Of a stretch of 64,000 bases of DNA, positions 1-11,390 are shown piece after piece (the first letter of the stretch is position 1; every line of letters begins with the position of its first letter). This DNA is from Iris pallida (taxonomy: Eukaryota; Streptophyta; Magnoliopsida; Asparagales; Iridaceae), in assembly GCA_029216955.1 (NCBI GenBank), contig JANAVB010031417.1, positions 24,596,331-24,660,330 of the forward strand, in the 5' to 3' direction. The notes under the pieces were generated by a model. The model was not told where the DNA came from, searched no databases, and was given only the letters and a program-made list of their open reading frames with translations. The translations under genes were made by a program, and so were the position numbers.

Positions 1-3000
1 TTTGTTTCGTGTCCGTTCTGGACACGTATCTGAACCATTGTTGCAGTGTTTGTCGAAATGCCTCAAAGGGCATTTCGATCTCATTTGTTCAATATTTTTA
101 AATAGGAAATATAGATTTATCATGGTTTATTGGTCCCTAATCTTCTGTGATGCTTATTGTGTCATTTTGTATCGGATTTATTGTCTGGACACGCGCCGCA
201 CTAGCCCGCGCGCGGCTACAGTATTTTCCCCTGCATTTCGGGGTCCACTGTGGACACGACACGGCTCGCCTTGACACCATATTTTGGGAGAGTGTTGGGG
301 CATACACTGACACTCTTTTCCCCAAATTTCACTAGATATTATGCTGTGGTTTGGAAGTTATTCGTGGTGCACTGGGTTTTCACTGGAGCTGTGCACGTGT
401 GTGTGTGGTCACTGATACGGGTTCTTATCTCTGGACACGACATACTAGGACACTGTGCAGGGGTATGGACACTTAGCTGGACACTAGGTGTACCTACTCC
501 TATGTACACGGGACTTGGTTTCCACCCTACTGTGCACACGAGCCTCGTGCACACGTGCACGAGACTGTCCTAGTTTGGACTGTGTCCCCTATACTGTTTT
601 GTGTATTTTCCTAGTTTGGACACTTTGTGTCCACTTAGGTGGACACAAATAACTTGTACAACATGTATGCAATGTAAATTTACATTACCAACTATTATTT
701 TGTGTTAAATGGATTCTTCAATAGCTTATTTGCCAAAATATAATTTCTGAAAACATGAGTATCAGTTTCCTGGTTCTCCAGATTTTTGGGTTGAATTTTG
801 TTCCAGTTTTGGCCTAATTACTACTACTACATTTTGGTTTTTCGCTCATAAATCACTACTTTTATATGTTGTCTAACTGTAGGTTTGAAATGGGATTAAT
901 TGGTTGTGTGTTGATCTCAAAATAGGGGATGACATAACCTGGGTTTAAGAACTGAAACTTGGTTCAGTTTTGAACCTTAAAGGCTGTGTGATTTTGATGA
1001 GTTAAAGTTTATTCCATTGATTCCTGCTTTTTACATCATCTACCTTACTGTCACTTCCTGCATAATATTAGACACACACTCTCCTTGACAGTTCACACAC
1101 ACTTGTTCCTGTACAATGTTTTTCCTGCACACATTCACTTTACTGTCACATAATTTTAATTCCTGCACTTGCCTGTACACTAGCCACTACTTCCTGTAAA
1201 TTGTTCCCCCACATACACATACACATACACATGCACACACATTGATTCCTGCTTCCAGTTTCTTCACTGCCTTTTGTTATGCACTGTCACACACTTTCCC
1301 TCATGCCTACTTTCCTGTCATTTGTTTTCCCTACACACACATGCTTCTCTCTATATTACATCTATGTATATATATTATGTGTAGGAACATGATACATGTA
1401 TATGTATGTTTAGGTAATGGTGGTTTTATGTCCAAGTATCTAATGTATGCCCTACATTCAATGTGTATATATATATATATTATTTATGAATGTCTAGATA
1501 GGTATGTGTATCTAAATATATGCAATATATTGTGTATATATGGGGATACATATATATATATAGGAATCATAACATGAAGTTATGTGTGTTGTGTATAAGT
1601 ATCATATGGAGGCCTATGGTTATTAGCCTATAGGTATATAGGGATATTCATGAACTTGCATGATGATATGTGTGATGTTGGTTGACTTGTGTTATATAGG
1701 TTGTAAAGACTTGGTATGCTAGCATAGGCTAGTTTAGTCTTGTTTAGACTAGTATGGACTAGTTAGGCCTAGTTTAGACTCAACTAGACTTGATTGACCT
1801 AGTTTGACTTCTAGGGTTGACCAAAGTTGACCAAGAGTTGACTTTGGCCTAGATTGACCTAGAATCATGTAGAATGCATAGTAGGACTCCATGTTACTAT
1901 TCTGGACTTGTTGTGACTTGTGCTGTTCTGTTTAGGAGCCAGACACCACTCCTTGGACAGTACGTTTCATACCGGACACTCAGTTACAGGCGAGTACATT
2001 CTCTGATCATTTTATATCCTGCTTAGAATTATTTCCTGCAGTAGATTACTTTACTTGTACTGTCACGATGGTCACACGGATTGGTACTATATGAATTCCT
2101 TCTTGAGATGTTATCCTTAGGGAGCATCAGGTACTACATGTTCTGTGCGTTTCACTTACATGGCGTATCACATGCTTCATTGGTTCTTTGATCACTTACG
2201 ACATATACTCTTATGATCGTAGAGTCTTCCTAGAATCCTTATCCCATTCATGGGACTACTATGTATCACCTACGGGGTTCATCACCTTCGGGGTCTATCA
2301 CCTTCGGGGTCTGTTACATAGCATCATATAACATAACCTGGCCGGATCTTTGTGTATCGATTGGGGGTACGGGGGAGTATAAATGGACATGTGAATAATA
2401 TCCAAGTAGTGTAGTATCAGAATCTTTTCCATAGTGTAGCATCAGAATCTCCTATGCCATTTACATGTTCATATTGTACTCTGATTCACTAGTCACTGCT
2501 AGCTCTCTATGTATAGTAGATATTTCTATTACAGTTCTCTCTCTGTTTACATACTGTACTTCTTCAGTACCCGTATCTTACTTTACTGCATGTCTTTATT
2601 TTCTAACCTGCTATGATCTGTTGAGATGTACTGTGCTCGCTCCTGTCCTGACTGGACCTGTTGAAAATATTACAGATGACGAGGAGGAGGCTTGCCTGGA
2701 CACCTACTACGGGGCAGCCCTAGACGACACTTGTGAGCTGGACCCTCTGGAGGATCCAGTAGTAGCTGAGGACCTTCCCCCGACTATTTAGACTAGTCTA
2801 GATAGTTTATTATCTTTGTAGTCTGGAGACTTGTTCTAGTTAGACTTTTATGTGGAGATCAGTTCTGTATATATTCTTTTATCTGAGACTTGTACTGCTG
2901 GGATTATCTTAGACTACTGTTTTATCTATTTCATTTCCTTGAGTTCTGTTCATATCGTGCTATATCTTCCTTAGTTGTGATTGAGTTTTTATTGTTTTGT

Positions 3001-3143
3001 TACCCCCATTCGGGGAGTATAAACTGTTTAGATATTACATTGCTAGATGTTGTGACCTAGGACAGCGTTCTACCGCCGACACTGCGGCGTAGGCTGGACG
3101 TACCCACGTCTCGTGCCCTTACTCTAGGGTGCGGGTCGTGACA
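1..3143 (+). repeat. Element A 5' LTR, right-hand part
   Basis: This stretch is almost identical, base for base, to 18999-22124, so it is the right part of an LTR whose left end lies off the window. The LTR ends in GTGACA at 3143, the complement of the TGTCAC that opens the 3' LTR at 8184. Differences between the copies are scattered substitutions and microsatellite length changes in the CA and TA runs near 1210-1230 and 1465-1565, which points to a fairly recent insertion. The first 660 bases are crowded with GGACAC/GTGTCC words, including a perfect 11-bp stem with a 4-nt loop at 624-649. No clear tRNA-Met primer site follows the LTR end. Confidence 0.9.
2465..2791 (+). other. ORF inside element A LTR, present in both LTR copies
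   Basis: A 108-codon open frame lies in the R/U5 part of the LTR and is repeated at 21447-21773. The N-terminal half is hydrophobic and Cys/Ser/Thr-rich; the C-terminal 40 residues are strongly acidic (DDEEEAC, LDPLEDP). The two copies differ by two substitutions, both of which change the residue (S/L near residue 8 and D/E near residue 71), so there is no sign of protein-level constraint. I recognise no domain. It could be chance, or a captured fragment. Confidence 0.3.
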
Positions 3144-3385
3144 CGTTTTTAGTGGTGGCCCATGCAGGTCTGCACTAGAAGTGTAGTGGTGCTCGAACTA
3201 GAGTATCACTGCAGCCTGCTATAGGATATAGGACATTAATTTTAAGATACTCAATCACCTTAGGAAAAATTCCTTTTATTGCCATCTAAATTCTTTTGTC
3301 TGCTGATCCTTTGAATTATGATTGTCCGCCTTTGTTATTTTGCTTCTTTCTCAGAAATTGATACTCTTGTTTGTCTATCTTCAGG

Positions 3386-6300
3386 ATGGTAGAGACTCGT
3401 TCACAGCGTGCCGTCCATGAGGATGCTATAGAGGGGACTGCTACCTCTCAGCCAGCACGACGAGGCCAGGGGACTGCAGCTCTTGTCACCTCAGCTCGTG
3501 TTGAGACCTCGGCAGCCGCAGCAGGGGATATGCATCCACCGACTGGGAGGCAGGACCCGGTCATTCCAGAGGATCCTTTCCATCCACCACCGCCTCCAGG
3601 ACATGTGGACGCCGCTCAGATGTTCGCTTATTTTCAGCAGTTCATGGACCGCCAGCAGGCTCGGCAGGACCGAGGTATGGAGTTGGCTGTCACGACAGCC
3701 GCAGCTCGACCGGTGGTGCAGCAGCAGAGGACACCGGGGATCGAGCAGTTCCAGAAGATGAGTCCCAGGGATTTCATGGGGACTGAGGGGATCATATATG
3801 CCGATGAGTGGATCGAGCATATGGAGGAGATTTTTCGCTTGGCCAGGATTCCGGCAGACCTTCAGATCGAGGCCGCAGCTAGCCGGATGCGAGATCTTGC
3901 TCGCACCTGGTACCAGTCGGACCCCAGGGTGGGAGTACCAGGGCAGACTTGGGAGCAGTTCAGGGGCTTCTTCAAGAAGAAGTTCTTCCCAGACTCGGCA
4001 GTCAGAGCCTTGGAGACACAGTTTGAGAGCTTGGTCCAAGGGAGCCTCTCAGTTGAGGAGTATGCAGAGGAGTTTGGCCGTCTCGACAGGTTTATTGAGG
4101 GTCTGAGCGAGACGGCGAGGGCCCAGAGGTTTCGAAAGGGTCTGGTCAAGGAGGTCAAGTCCCTGACCAAGGGGAACAGAGATGCTACTTTTGAGGAGAT
4201 CTTGACGGGCGCGCTGCTAGCAGAGGATGATCTTGAGCTTAGGCTCAAGAGAGGGAGAGACCCAGTTGGGGGCAGTAGCAGCAGCGGAGGCCAGGCCAAG
4301 AGGCCCCACTTTCAGTCTCAGCAGCCGAGGCAGTTCCAGCCTCAGCCGATCCAGCAGAGGCCAGCTCAGCACCAGCAGCAGCCGAGGCAGCACCAGCAGG
4401 GCCAGAGGCAGGTTACCACTTGTGGATACTGTAAGAGGTCTGGGCACGTCTTCAAAGAGTGCCGGAAGAGGCTGGGCCTGTGCCTAGTGTGTGGCTCAGC
4501 AGATCACCAGATGAGGGAGTACCGTATGGGACGAGCAGCTCAGGGAGGTGGAGCCAGAGCACCAGTGGGCCAGCAGCGGGGACCAGCCCTGCCGACGCAG
4601 CAGCAGAGGTTCGTCCAGCACCAGCAGCAGGCCAGGGGAGGCCAGCAGGGGCGAGCTTTCGCCATGGCAGCTGGAGATGCAGAGGTGACTAGAGAGCTGA
4701 TTACAGGTGCGATTCTTCTCGACTCCAGCCCAGCATTTGTATTGTTTGATTCCGGTGCATCGCATAGCTTCATTTCAGTATCTTTTACGATTAGACACGG
4801 TATCATAGCTGAATCATTGCCTAGGACTTACAAGATCACGACCGGGGGTGGTATTATCCTCGTGAGTGATGTTTGTAAGGGTCGGAGAGTAGTTTTGGGA
4901 GGCCGTGAGTTGGAGGTGAGCCTGCTCGTAATGCCATTGCCGAACTACGATATAGTACTAGACATGGATTGGTTGAGCAGGCACCACGCCAGCATCGATT
5001 GCAGAGGGGGTAGAGTTCTCTTCAGAGCGCCGGGGGAGCCAGAGTTCGAGTACTCCAGACGTCAGGCAGAGCAGAGCAGCGGAGTCTTCTGTGGAGTCTC
5101 GGTCGAGGAGCAGACGATTCCACACCCCTTGATAGCAGAGTATATGGATGTTTTCCCGGAGGAGTTGCCGGGACTGCCACCAGACAGGGATATAGAGTTC
5201 TCGATAGACTTGGTTCCAGGAGCGGAGCCTATTTCTCAGCATGTCTATCGGGTGAACAACAGCGAGCTGGTGGAGCTGAAGAAGCAAATGGATGAGCTAC
5301 AGGACAAGGGCTTCATCCGCTCGAGTTCGTCGCCATGGGGTGCACCAGTGTTGTTCGTGCCGAAGAAGGATGGGTCAGTACGCATGTGTATTGACTATAG
5401 GACACTCAACAACCTCACGATCAAGAACAAATACCCACTGCCGCGGATCGACGATCTGTTTGACCAGTTGAGCAGAGCCCGGGTATTTTCCAAGATTGAT
5501 CTGAGGTCGGGATATCACCAGGTGAAGGTGAAGGGGGGGGATATCCCCAAGACCGCTTTCAGGACGCGGTATGGACAGTTCGAGTTTTTGGTTATGCCAT
5601 TTGGGCTAACCAATGCACCCGCAGTATTTATGAACCTGATGAACAAGGTGTTCCATCAGTATCTGGATCAGTTTGTAGTAGTGTTTATTGATGATATCCT
5701 GATATATTCCAAGACTGAGGAGGAGCATGAGGAGCATCTGCGGATAGTGCTGGAGATCCTCAGGAAGGAGCAGCTTTATGGAAAACTCTCCAAGTGTGAG
5801 TTTTTCTTGGACCGGATGGATTTCTTGGGGCACGTTGTGACTGGAGATGGTATCTCAGTTGACCCCAAGAAGATTGTAGCAGTCGAGGCATGGGCAGCGC
5901 CGACATCAGTTGCAGAGATCAGGAGCTTCCTGGGGCTGGCAGGATATTACCGGAGATTTGTGCAGGATTTCTCCCGGGTTGCAGAGCCGTTGACACGGTT
6001 GACCCGGAAGGATACTGAGTATGTATGGTCAGAGGAGTGTCAGGCCGCTTTTGATGAGTTGAAGAAGCGGCTGACGACAGCTCCGATTCTGACGTTGCCT
6101 TCAGGATCAGGTGGATTCACTATTTATAGTGATGCTTCAGGGAAGGGGCTGGGTTGTGTGTTGCAGCAGCACGGGAAGGTAATTGCCTATGCTTCCAGGC
6201 AGTTACGTCCCCATGAGAAGAATTACCCTACCCACGACCTGGAGCTGGCAGCTGTGATTTTTGCTTTGAAGCTGTGGAAGCATTATCTGTATGGTGAGCG

Positions 6301-8104
6301 GGTGGAGATCTTCACAGATCACAAGAGCCTAAAGTATGTGTTCACTCAGAAGGAGTTGAACATGAGACAGCGCAGATAGTTGGAGTTGATGAAGGACTTC
6401 GACATTGTACTGCAGTATCATCCCGGGAAGGCCAACGTGGTTGCCGATGCCTTGAGTAGGTATCCGACGGCCATGTGTTTGACCATGGATCGGCATTTGC
6501 TTGCCGACTTGGAGAGCCTAGGGATTGAGGTGATCGTGCCTGGGGTACAGATGCAGCTATGGGGGATGCAGATTCAGTCAGACTTGGTAGACAGGATCAA
6601 GGTGGCCCAGTTTCAGGATGTGGCTTTTCAGAGTATCAGAGAGCAGATCAGTATAGGAGTGGGGGATCCTGAGTTTTCACTTGCAGAGGATGGTGCCCTG
6701 AGGCACGGTGCCAGATTATGTGTGCCTAGCGGGGAGCTCAGAGAGCAGATTATGCAGGAGGCCCACAGATCTCAGTACTCTATACACCCGGGTGCCAATA
6801 AGATGTACCGAGATCTGCGGAAGCATGTATGGTGGTCAGGAATGAAGCGGGAGGTGTCCCAGTTTGTAGCTAGATGCTTGGTCTGTCAGCAGGTCAAGGC
6901 AGAGAGACAGAGGCCCGGTGGATTGTTGCAGCCGCTGTCCATTCCCGAGTGGAAATGGGAGCATATTACTATGGACTTTGTATCAGGATTACCGCGTACC
7001 CCAGGAGGGAAAGACGTAATTTGGGTCATCGTGGATAGGTTGACCAAATCGGCCCATTTCTTGCCATTCAAGGTGGGCACGTCTACAGAGAGACTGGCAG
7101 AGTTATATATGCGGCAGATAGTCAGGATCCACGGAGTTCCGGTCAGCATCGTCTCAGATCGGGATAGCCGTTTTACTTCCCATTTCTGGAGGAGTCTACA
7201 GACCAGCTTGGGCACTCAGCTCAAGTTCAGTACTGCGTACCACCCCCAGACGGACGGACAGTCGGAGCGGACTATTCAGACCCTTGAGGATATGCTGCGG
7301 ACGTGCGTCCTGGACTTTGGAGGTTCCTGGGAGGATCATCTTCATTTGGTGGAGTTTGCCTATAACAATAGTTTCTAGGCCAGCATCGAGATGTCACCTT
7401 TCGAGGCTCTGTACGGGCGTAGGTGCCGTACACCCTTATCCTGGGATGATGTTGGTGAACGAGCTTTGCTGGGGCCAGAGATGATTGTGGATGCGGCCGA
7501 GAAGGTGAAGCTTATCAGGGACAGACTTCGCGTGGCGCAGGACAGACATCGGCACTGGGCCGATAGCCACCGGAGGCCCTTGGAGTTTGAGGTACAGATT
7601 AGAGTAGGATTAGATTTAGGTTGTTGTTTTGAATTTTTGATCATGTTGTTATTTATTAATTGAGACCTTGCTTGTGATTAGGTCGGAGACCAGGTTTTCT
7701 TGAGGATATCTCCGACTCGTGGTACGATACGTTTTGGTGGAGGCGGAAAGCTTAGCCCGCGCTTCATCGGCCCTTTCGTTATCAGCGGGAGAGTCGGTGA
7801 CGTGGCTTACAGGCTAGACTTGCCGCCTGCACTTGTGGGGGTCCACAACGTATTTCATGTATCACAGTTGAGACGGTATGTGGCTGACCCTAGCCATGTG
7901 CTCGATCATTCGGAGATTGAGGTGGGTCCTTCTCTCAGCTATCCAGAGCAGCCTGTGGAGATTCTGGATCGACGGAAGAAGGTTCTGAGGAACCAGGTGA
8001 TACCCTTGGTACGCGTCGCATGGAGGCATCATTCTCCAGGAGAGTCTACCTGGGAGCGGGAGGGTGTGATGCGCGAGCGGTACCCCTATCTTTTTGGACC
8101 GTGA
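3386..8104 (+). pseudogene. Element A gag-pol polyprotein (Tekay-like chromovirus), broken by two stops
   Basis: One reading frame encodes, in order: a retrotransposon gag domain (about residues 135-240); a Gln-rich linker; zinc knuckles near residue 345, the first intact ([14 protein letters not shown]) and the second with its last Cys replaced by Tyr; an aspartic protease (DSGAS, about 455); reverse transcriptase with FIDDILIYS (about 768); RNase H; an integrase HHCC finger and a D,D,E core (MDFVSG, SDRDSRF, QSERT); and a C-terminal chromodomain-like segment. The ATG at 3386 is chosen because it opens METRSQ-type gag and follows an acceptor-like TATCTTCAG. The frame is cut by TAG at 6377-6379, where relatives have Trp, and TAG at 7376-7378, where relatives have Gln. 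A 90-nt intron-like insert lies at 7592-7681. Otherwise the frame is constant, so this is a young element that recently lost coding capacity. Confidence 0.92.
7592..7681 (+). other. Candidate GT-AG intron in element A integrase C-terminus
   Basis: The conserved motif reading LEFE-VGDQVFL is interrupted after GAG by 90 bases that begin GTACAG and end GTGATTAG. Removing them joins the motif in frame. The insert is T-rich and AT-rich against GC-rich flanks, contains an in-frame TGA (7661-7663) and has a possible branch site (TTAAT near 7655-7660). Element D2 in this same window has the matching stretch uninterrupted at about 46570-46610 (LEFLEGDHVFLK). The length is a multiple of three, so frame alone does not prove splicing. 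The alternative is a small insertion. Confidence 0.6.
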
Positions 8105-8166
8105 GGTATACTTTCTATCCTTCTCATCAGTTGCTTTTCGCCTTTCAATTTCGAGGACGAAATTCT

Positions 8167-8183
8167 TTTAAGGAGGATAGATT
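8167..8183 (+). promoter_or_regulatory. Element A polypurine tract
   Basis: The purine run AAGGAGGATAGA lies directly before the 3' LTR start TGTCAC and after the sequence TTCGAGGACGAAATTC, which typically precedes the 3' LTR in Del/Tekay-type elements. It would prime plus-strand DNA synthesis. Confidence 0.75.
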
Positions 8184-8532
8184 TGTCACTACCACATTTC
8201 TAGTGTGAGGGTATTTTTGTCATTTTGGGGTATTTTTGAATTCATTAGAATTAATTAGAATTTATGGGGATTTTTAGGAATTTATTTGGAATTGTTTGAC
8301 TGAGTTGACTTTTGGCTAGGTTTTGACCTTGTAGGCCCACCTAGAGACTAACCCTAGTTAGTGGAGCTTGGTTAGGTCAAGTGACCCTAATCTAATTAGC
8401 ATGACTTAAGTTAGTGCTTAGAGACTCACTAGAAATGGGATTAGAAGTTTTAGAAATCTTTTGATTAGTGAATGGCTTGTGGTTTCACAAGTCATATTGT
8501 GACTTAGCTAGTTTGGACTCAAACCTAGCTCA
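8184..8532 (+). repeat. Element A 3' LTR, first segment (U3)
   Basis: It begins TGTCAC just after the polypurine tract and runs to the insertion point of copia element B; the LTR resumes at 18586. The last five bases, GCTCA (8528-8532), are the target site duplicated at 18581-18585. The matching 5' U3 is off the window. The sequence is AT-rich and holds no ORF. Confidence 0.88.
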
Positions 8533-8811
8533 TGTTGGCACATTTTATTTTGAGTAATTAACAGCATCTTCGTAGTGTAGTCTTCTGTTCTTCAGATTCA
8601 AATATTCTCAGAAGTTGTACTACATGGAGTTCTTCACTTCAAGAGCTTCCTCCTTCGTCCTTGAAGACCGTAGCAGTTACCGGCGTTCCCTACATATAGT
8701 CGGCGTCTTCCTGCTTAGAGTCTTCGTGTCTGTACTGGTCTAGGTATTTCTGTAAAACACTAAAGGATGGATGATAACTTAAAGCACAAATCGAAAATCA
8801 AGTAATTCAGA

Positions 8812-9399
8812 GCGGAATACCGGCGGTATGCTCCGGCATACCGGCGGTATACCGTTTTTGTGTCCAGAAAAGTTTCTGTGACAAAAAGCGACATACCGAC
8901 GGCATGCTACGGCATACCGACGGTATACCATTTTCGTGTCCAGAAAAGTTTCTGTGACAATAAGCGGCATACCGACGGCATGCTTCGGCATACCGGCGGC
9001 ATACCGCTTTCTGTGTCCAGAAAGTTGCTGTCTCGAAATGTCGGCATACCGACGGCATGCTGCGGCATACCGACGGCATGCTGCGGCATACCGGCGGCAT
9101 GCCGTTTCCTAGCAACACAATAGATGCTGTGATTTATTATCGGCATACCGACGGTACGCTACGGCATACCGGCGGCATGCCGTTTCTTATAGCTCTTAAA
9201 CTTTCTGTGACTTTAGTCGGCATACCGACGGTATGCTCCGGCATACCGGCGGTATATCGAATTTCGAATAATCTGCTTTTCGATTTGGTCTGACATGCAT
9301 TAATGGCCGCATTTAATGCTCTTGAACGGTCATAAATATGACCGTTACTATTTGGCCGGCATACCGGCGGTATGCCGCGGCATACCGACGGCATGCCGG
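8812..9399 (+). repeat. Palindromic CGGCATACCG array in element B 5' LTR U3
   Basis: About eight paired blocks of the type CGGCATACCGACGGCATGC / CGGCATACCGGCGGTATGC are separated by about 40-60 bases of spacer such as TGTCCAGAAAAGTTTCTGTGAC. Each half-site is close to the complement of its partner. At 9357-9377 CGGCATACCG and CGGTATGCCG flank a single G as a perfect palindrome. The array stops about 50 bases before the TATA box, where enhancer-like elements would be expected. Confidence 0.95.
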
Positions 9400-9446
9400 T
9401 CTGCGTACACTCAGAAGCATTAAATGCCACCCACTCTTGGTTTTCT

Positions 9447-9455
9447 TATAAAAGG
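9447..9455 (+). promoter_or_regulatory. Element B 5' LTR TATA box
   Basis: TATAAAAGG is followed by a CT-rich stretch where plant transcription often starts. The same box is at 18087-18095 in the 3' LTR. Confidence 0.75.
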
Positions 9456-9932
9456 AAGCTCTCTCTCTCTTGAGCTACTTTACCAACTCTTCCATAAATT
9501 TTCCAACAACCAAGAGCTCCACCATTAATACTCTCTCAAAGCTTTTCATTGTCATCCTCTCCCAAAGTGCTAGAGTATTAAAGAGTTGTACATTTCGATC
9601 TTCACGTGTTAGAAGATCAGCAAGTTCTCATTCTCTTTTGTTTGAAGTTGGCGAGCCTTCGTAAGAAAACTCGTGTGTAGAAGTTGGCGAGTCTTTGGAT
9701 CCAAACTCGTGTCGAAGTTGGCGAGTTCTTCGGATCCAAACTCGTGTGTACTATTTGCATAATAGTGGATTAAAGCCGGAGAGAGTTCCGGGACTGGATT
9801 GCCTCAAAAGAGGATACCAGGATACATCCTTGCGTTTGCGTTTGATCTTTCTACTATTTACTCTTTATTGCATCTTTTGTTTTTAGTTTATTTTTAATTT
9901 TCCTATTCACCCCCCCTCTAGGGTTATACAAT

Positions 9933-9944
9933 TGGTATCAGAGC
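9933..9944 (+). promoter_or_regulatory. Element B primer binding site (tRNA-iMet)
   Basis: TGGTATCAGAGC, two bases after the LTR end, is the standard complement of the 3' end of plant initiator tRNA-Met and primes minus-strand synthesis. Confidence 0.93.
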
Positions 9945-9983
9945 TTTGTTCTCTTGATTTGGATTTACACCCTTGAGTGATCC

Positions 9984-11390
9984 ATGGCCTCTAACCCTAG
10001 CATCAACACGTTTCACAATGAGGGACACTCCACAAATAGGCCTCCCCTATTTGATGGTACCAACTATAACTATTGGAAGATTAGGATGGGCATTTATCTC
10101 AAGTCCATAGATTTCGATTTATGGGATTGCGTGATAAATGGCATCCCTACTCCTTCCAGAGCTATAGAGGATATTGCTTCTGACACCCTTCGGGAAACAC
10201 TCACTGAAAACATCAAGAAGCTTGCTTGTCGAGATGCCAAGGCAATGAACGCTCTTTACTGTGCTCTCGACAGTAGTGAATTCAATCGAATCTCTACTTG
10301 CAAGACTTCCAATGAAATTTGGAAGTTGCTTGAAGTCACACACGAGGGGACTTCACAAGTGAAGGAATCTAAGATCAGTAGACTCACGCAAGAATATGAG
10401 TCTTTTAAAATGAAGCATGATGAATCTATTGCTAGCATGTTTACTCGCTTTGGTGATATTATTAACCCTCTCTCTTCTCTTGGAAAGGAATATCCCGCTC
10501 ATGAAAAGATAAGGAAGATTCTTAGAGGTTTGACAAAAGTTTGGAGTCCTAAAGCTACCGCAATCATTGAGGGGAACGATCTTACCGTCATGAACCTAGA
10601 GACCCTCATGGGTAAGCTGATGACTCACGAGCTTGACATGAAGGATCAAGAGGAATCCTCTATTCAAGAGAAGGAGAAGGAGAAGACCAAAGAAAAGGAG
10701 AAGACTCTTGCACTCAAAGCTTCAAGGTCCTACTCCAAGGATAGCTCCGACGACAATGAGTCGGACGACGATGAAGAAATAGCTCTCACAGCTAAGCACT
10801 TCAGAAAGTTCTTAAAGTTCAACAAGGCCAACCGCTCTAGACGGGACAATGAAGAAGACCCGGCATGCTATCAATGCAGAAGACCCGGACACATCAAGAG
10901 GGATTGTCCGATGGTACGAAAAGACTCAAGCAAGTACGAGAAGCCAAGCAAGGGAAGCTCGTCCTCCAGAAAGTTTGCCAACACTAGCATTTGGTGTGAA
11001 AGCGACGCAAGCGACTCCGACAATGACAAGGAGTGCAAACACAATGCCAACGTTTGTCTCATGGCAACCAATGAGGTACTTGATGATTTTTCCTTAAACA
11101 CTCTTACCTATGATGATTTGGAGAAAGCCATTCTTGAGTTACATGAAGAACACAAAGGTGTTCGGAATAAATACAAGAAATCTCTTAAGGAGGTCGAGGC
11201 TCTTCAACTTGAAGTAGAGAGGCTCTCAAGCATCATTAGTGATGTGAAGGGAAAATCTCCTATTTCCGACACGGATGAAGTGGAGTCTTTGAGACTAAAA
11301 CTTCAAGAATCTCTTGACACCATCAAGAAAAAGGATGATGAGATTCAATCCATGAGAAGCTCTTATGAATTTGCCATGCGCAAATGTTAA
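9984..11390 (+). CDS. Element B Gag, main part
   Basis: The 468-codon frame starts with MASNPSI, 40 bases after the primer site. Residues about 20-230 form a copia-type gag (LFDGTNYNYWKIRM, then a helical region ending LMTHELDMKDQEES). A Lys/Glu-rich stretch and an acidic Ser/Asp region follow. A CCHC zinc knuckle (CYQCRRPGHIKRDC) lies near residue 300, followed by a coiled-coil-like tail. TAA at 11388-11390 ends the frame, yet the same frame continues with coding character to 11762. The stop is therefore probably a lesion, though it might act as a regulated stop. Confidence 0.9.
   Translation: MASNPSINTFHNEGHSTNRPPLFDGTNYNYWKIRMGIYLKSIDFDLWDCVINGIPTPSRAIEDIASDTLRETLTENIKKLACRDAKAMNALYCALDSSEFNRISTCKTSNEIWKLLEVTHEGTSQVKESKISRLTQEYESFKMKHDESIASMFTRFGDIINPLSSLGKEYPAHEKIRKILRGLTKVWSPKATAIIEGNDLTVMNLETLMGKLMTHELDMKDQEESSIQEKEKEKTKEKEKTLALKASRSYSKDSSDDNESDDDEEIALTAKHFRKFLKFNKANRSRRDNEEDPACYQCRRPGHIKRDCPMVRKDSSKYEKPSKGSSSSRKFANTSIWCESDASDSDNDKECKHNANVCLMATNEVLDDFSLNTLTYDDLEKAILELHEEHKGVRNKYKKSLKEVEALQLEVERLSSIISDVKGKSPISDTDEVESLRLKLQESLDTIKKKDDEIQSMRSSYEFAMRKC

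Larger units (their letters stand above)
8533..9930 (+). repeat. Element B 5' LTR
   Basis: The 1,398-base LTR runs from TGTTGGC to TTATACA. U3 contains a dense array of CGGCATACCG palindromes (8812-9399) and a perfect 10-bp hairpin AACGGTCATA/TATGACCGTT (9325-9346). A TATA box lies at 9447. U5 holds three units of a roughly 38-bp repeat built on GAAGTTGGCGAG (about 9645-9745). It matches the 3' LTR apart from one extra array unit and a shorter C-run (7 against 16). Confidence 0.95.

Noticed and set aside
250..573. Overlapping ORFs of about 100 codons at the left edge, also at 19248-19571
   Set aside because: They lie in the GGACAC-rich LTR on both strands and in several frames with Cys/Val/His-rich low-information sequence, and do not look coding.
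3144..3170. tRNA-Met primer binding site after the element A 5' LTR
   Set aside because: AGTGGTGGCCCATG only partly resembles TGGTATCAGAGC; I could not support it as a primer site.
8812..9399. CRISPR-like repeat-spacer array
   Set aside because: The repeats are variable palindromes in a plant LTR, duplicated with the LTR. No CRISPR context exists in a eukaryotic genome.
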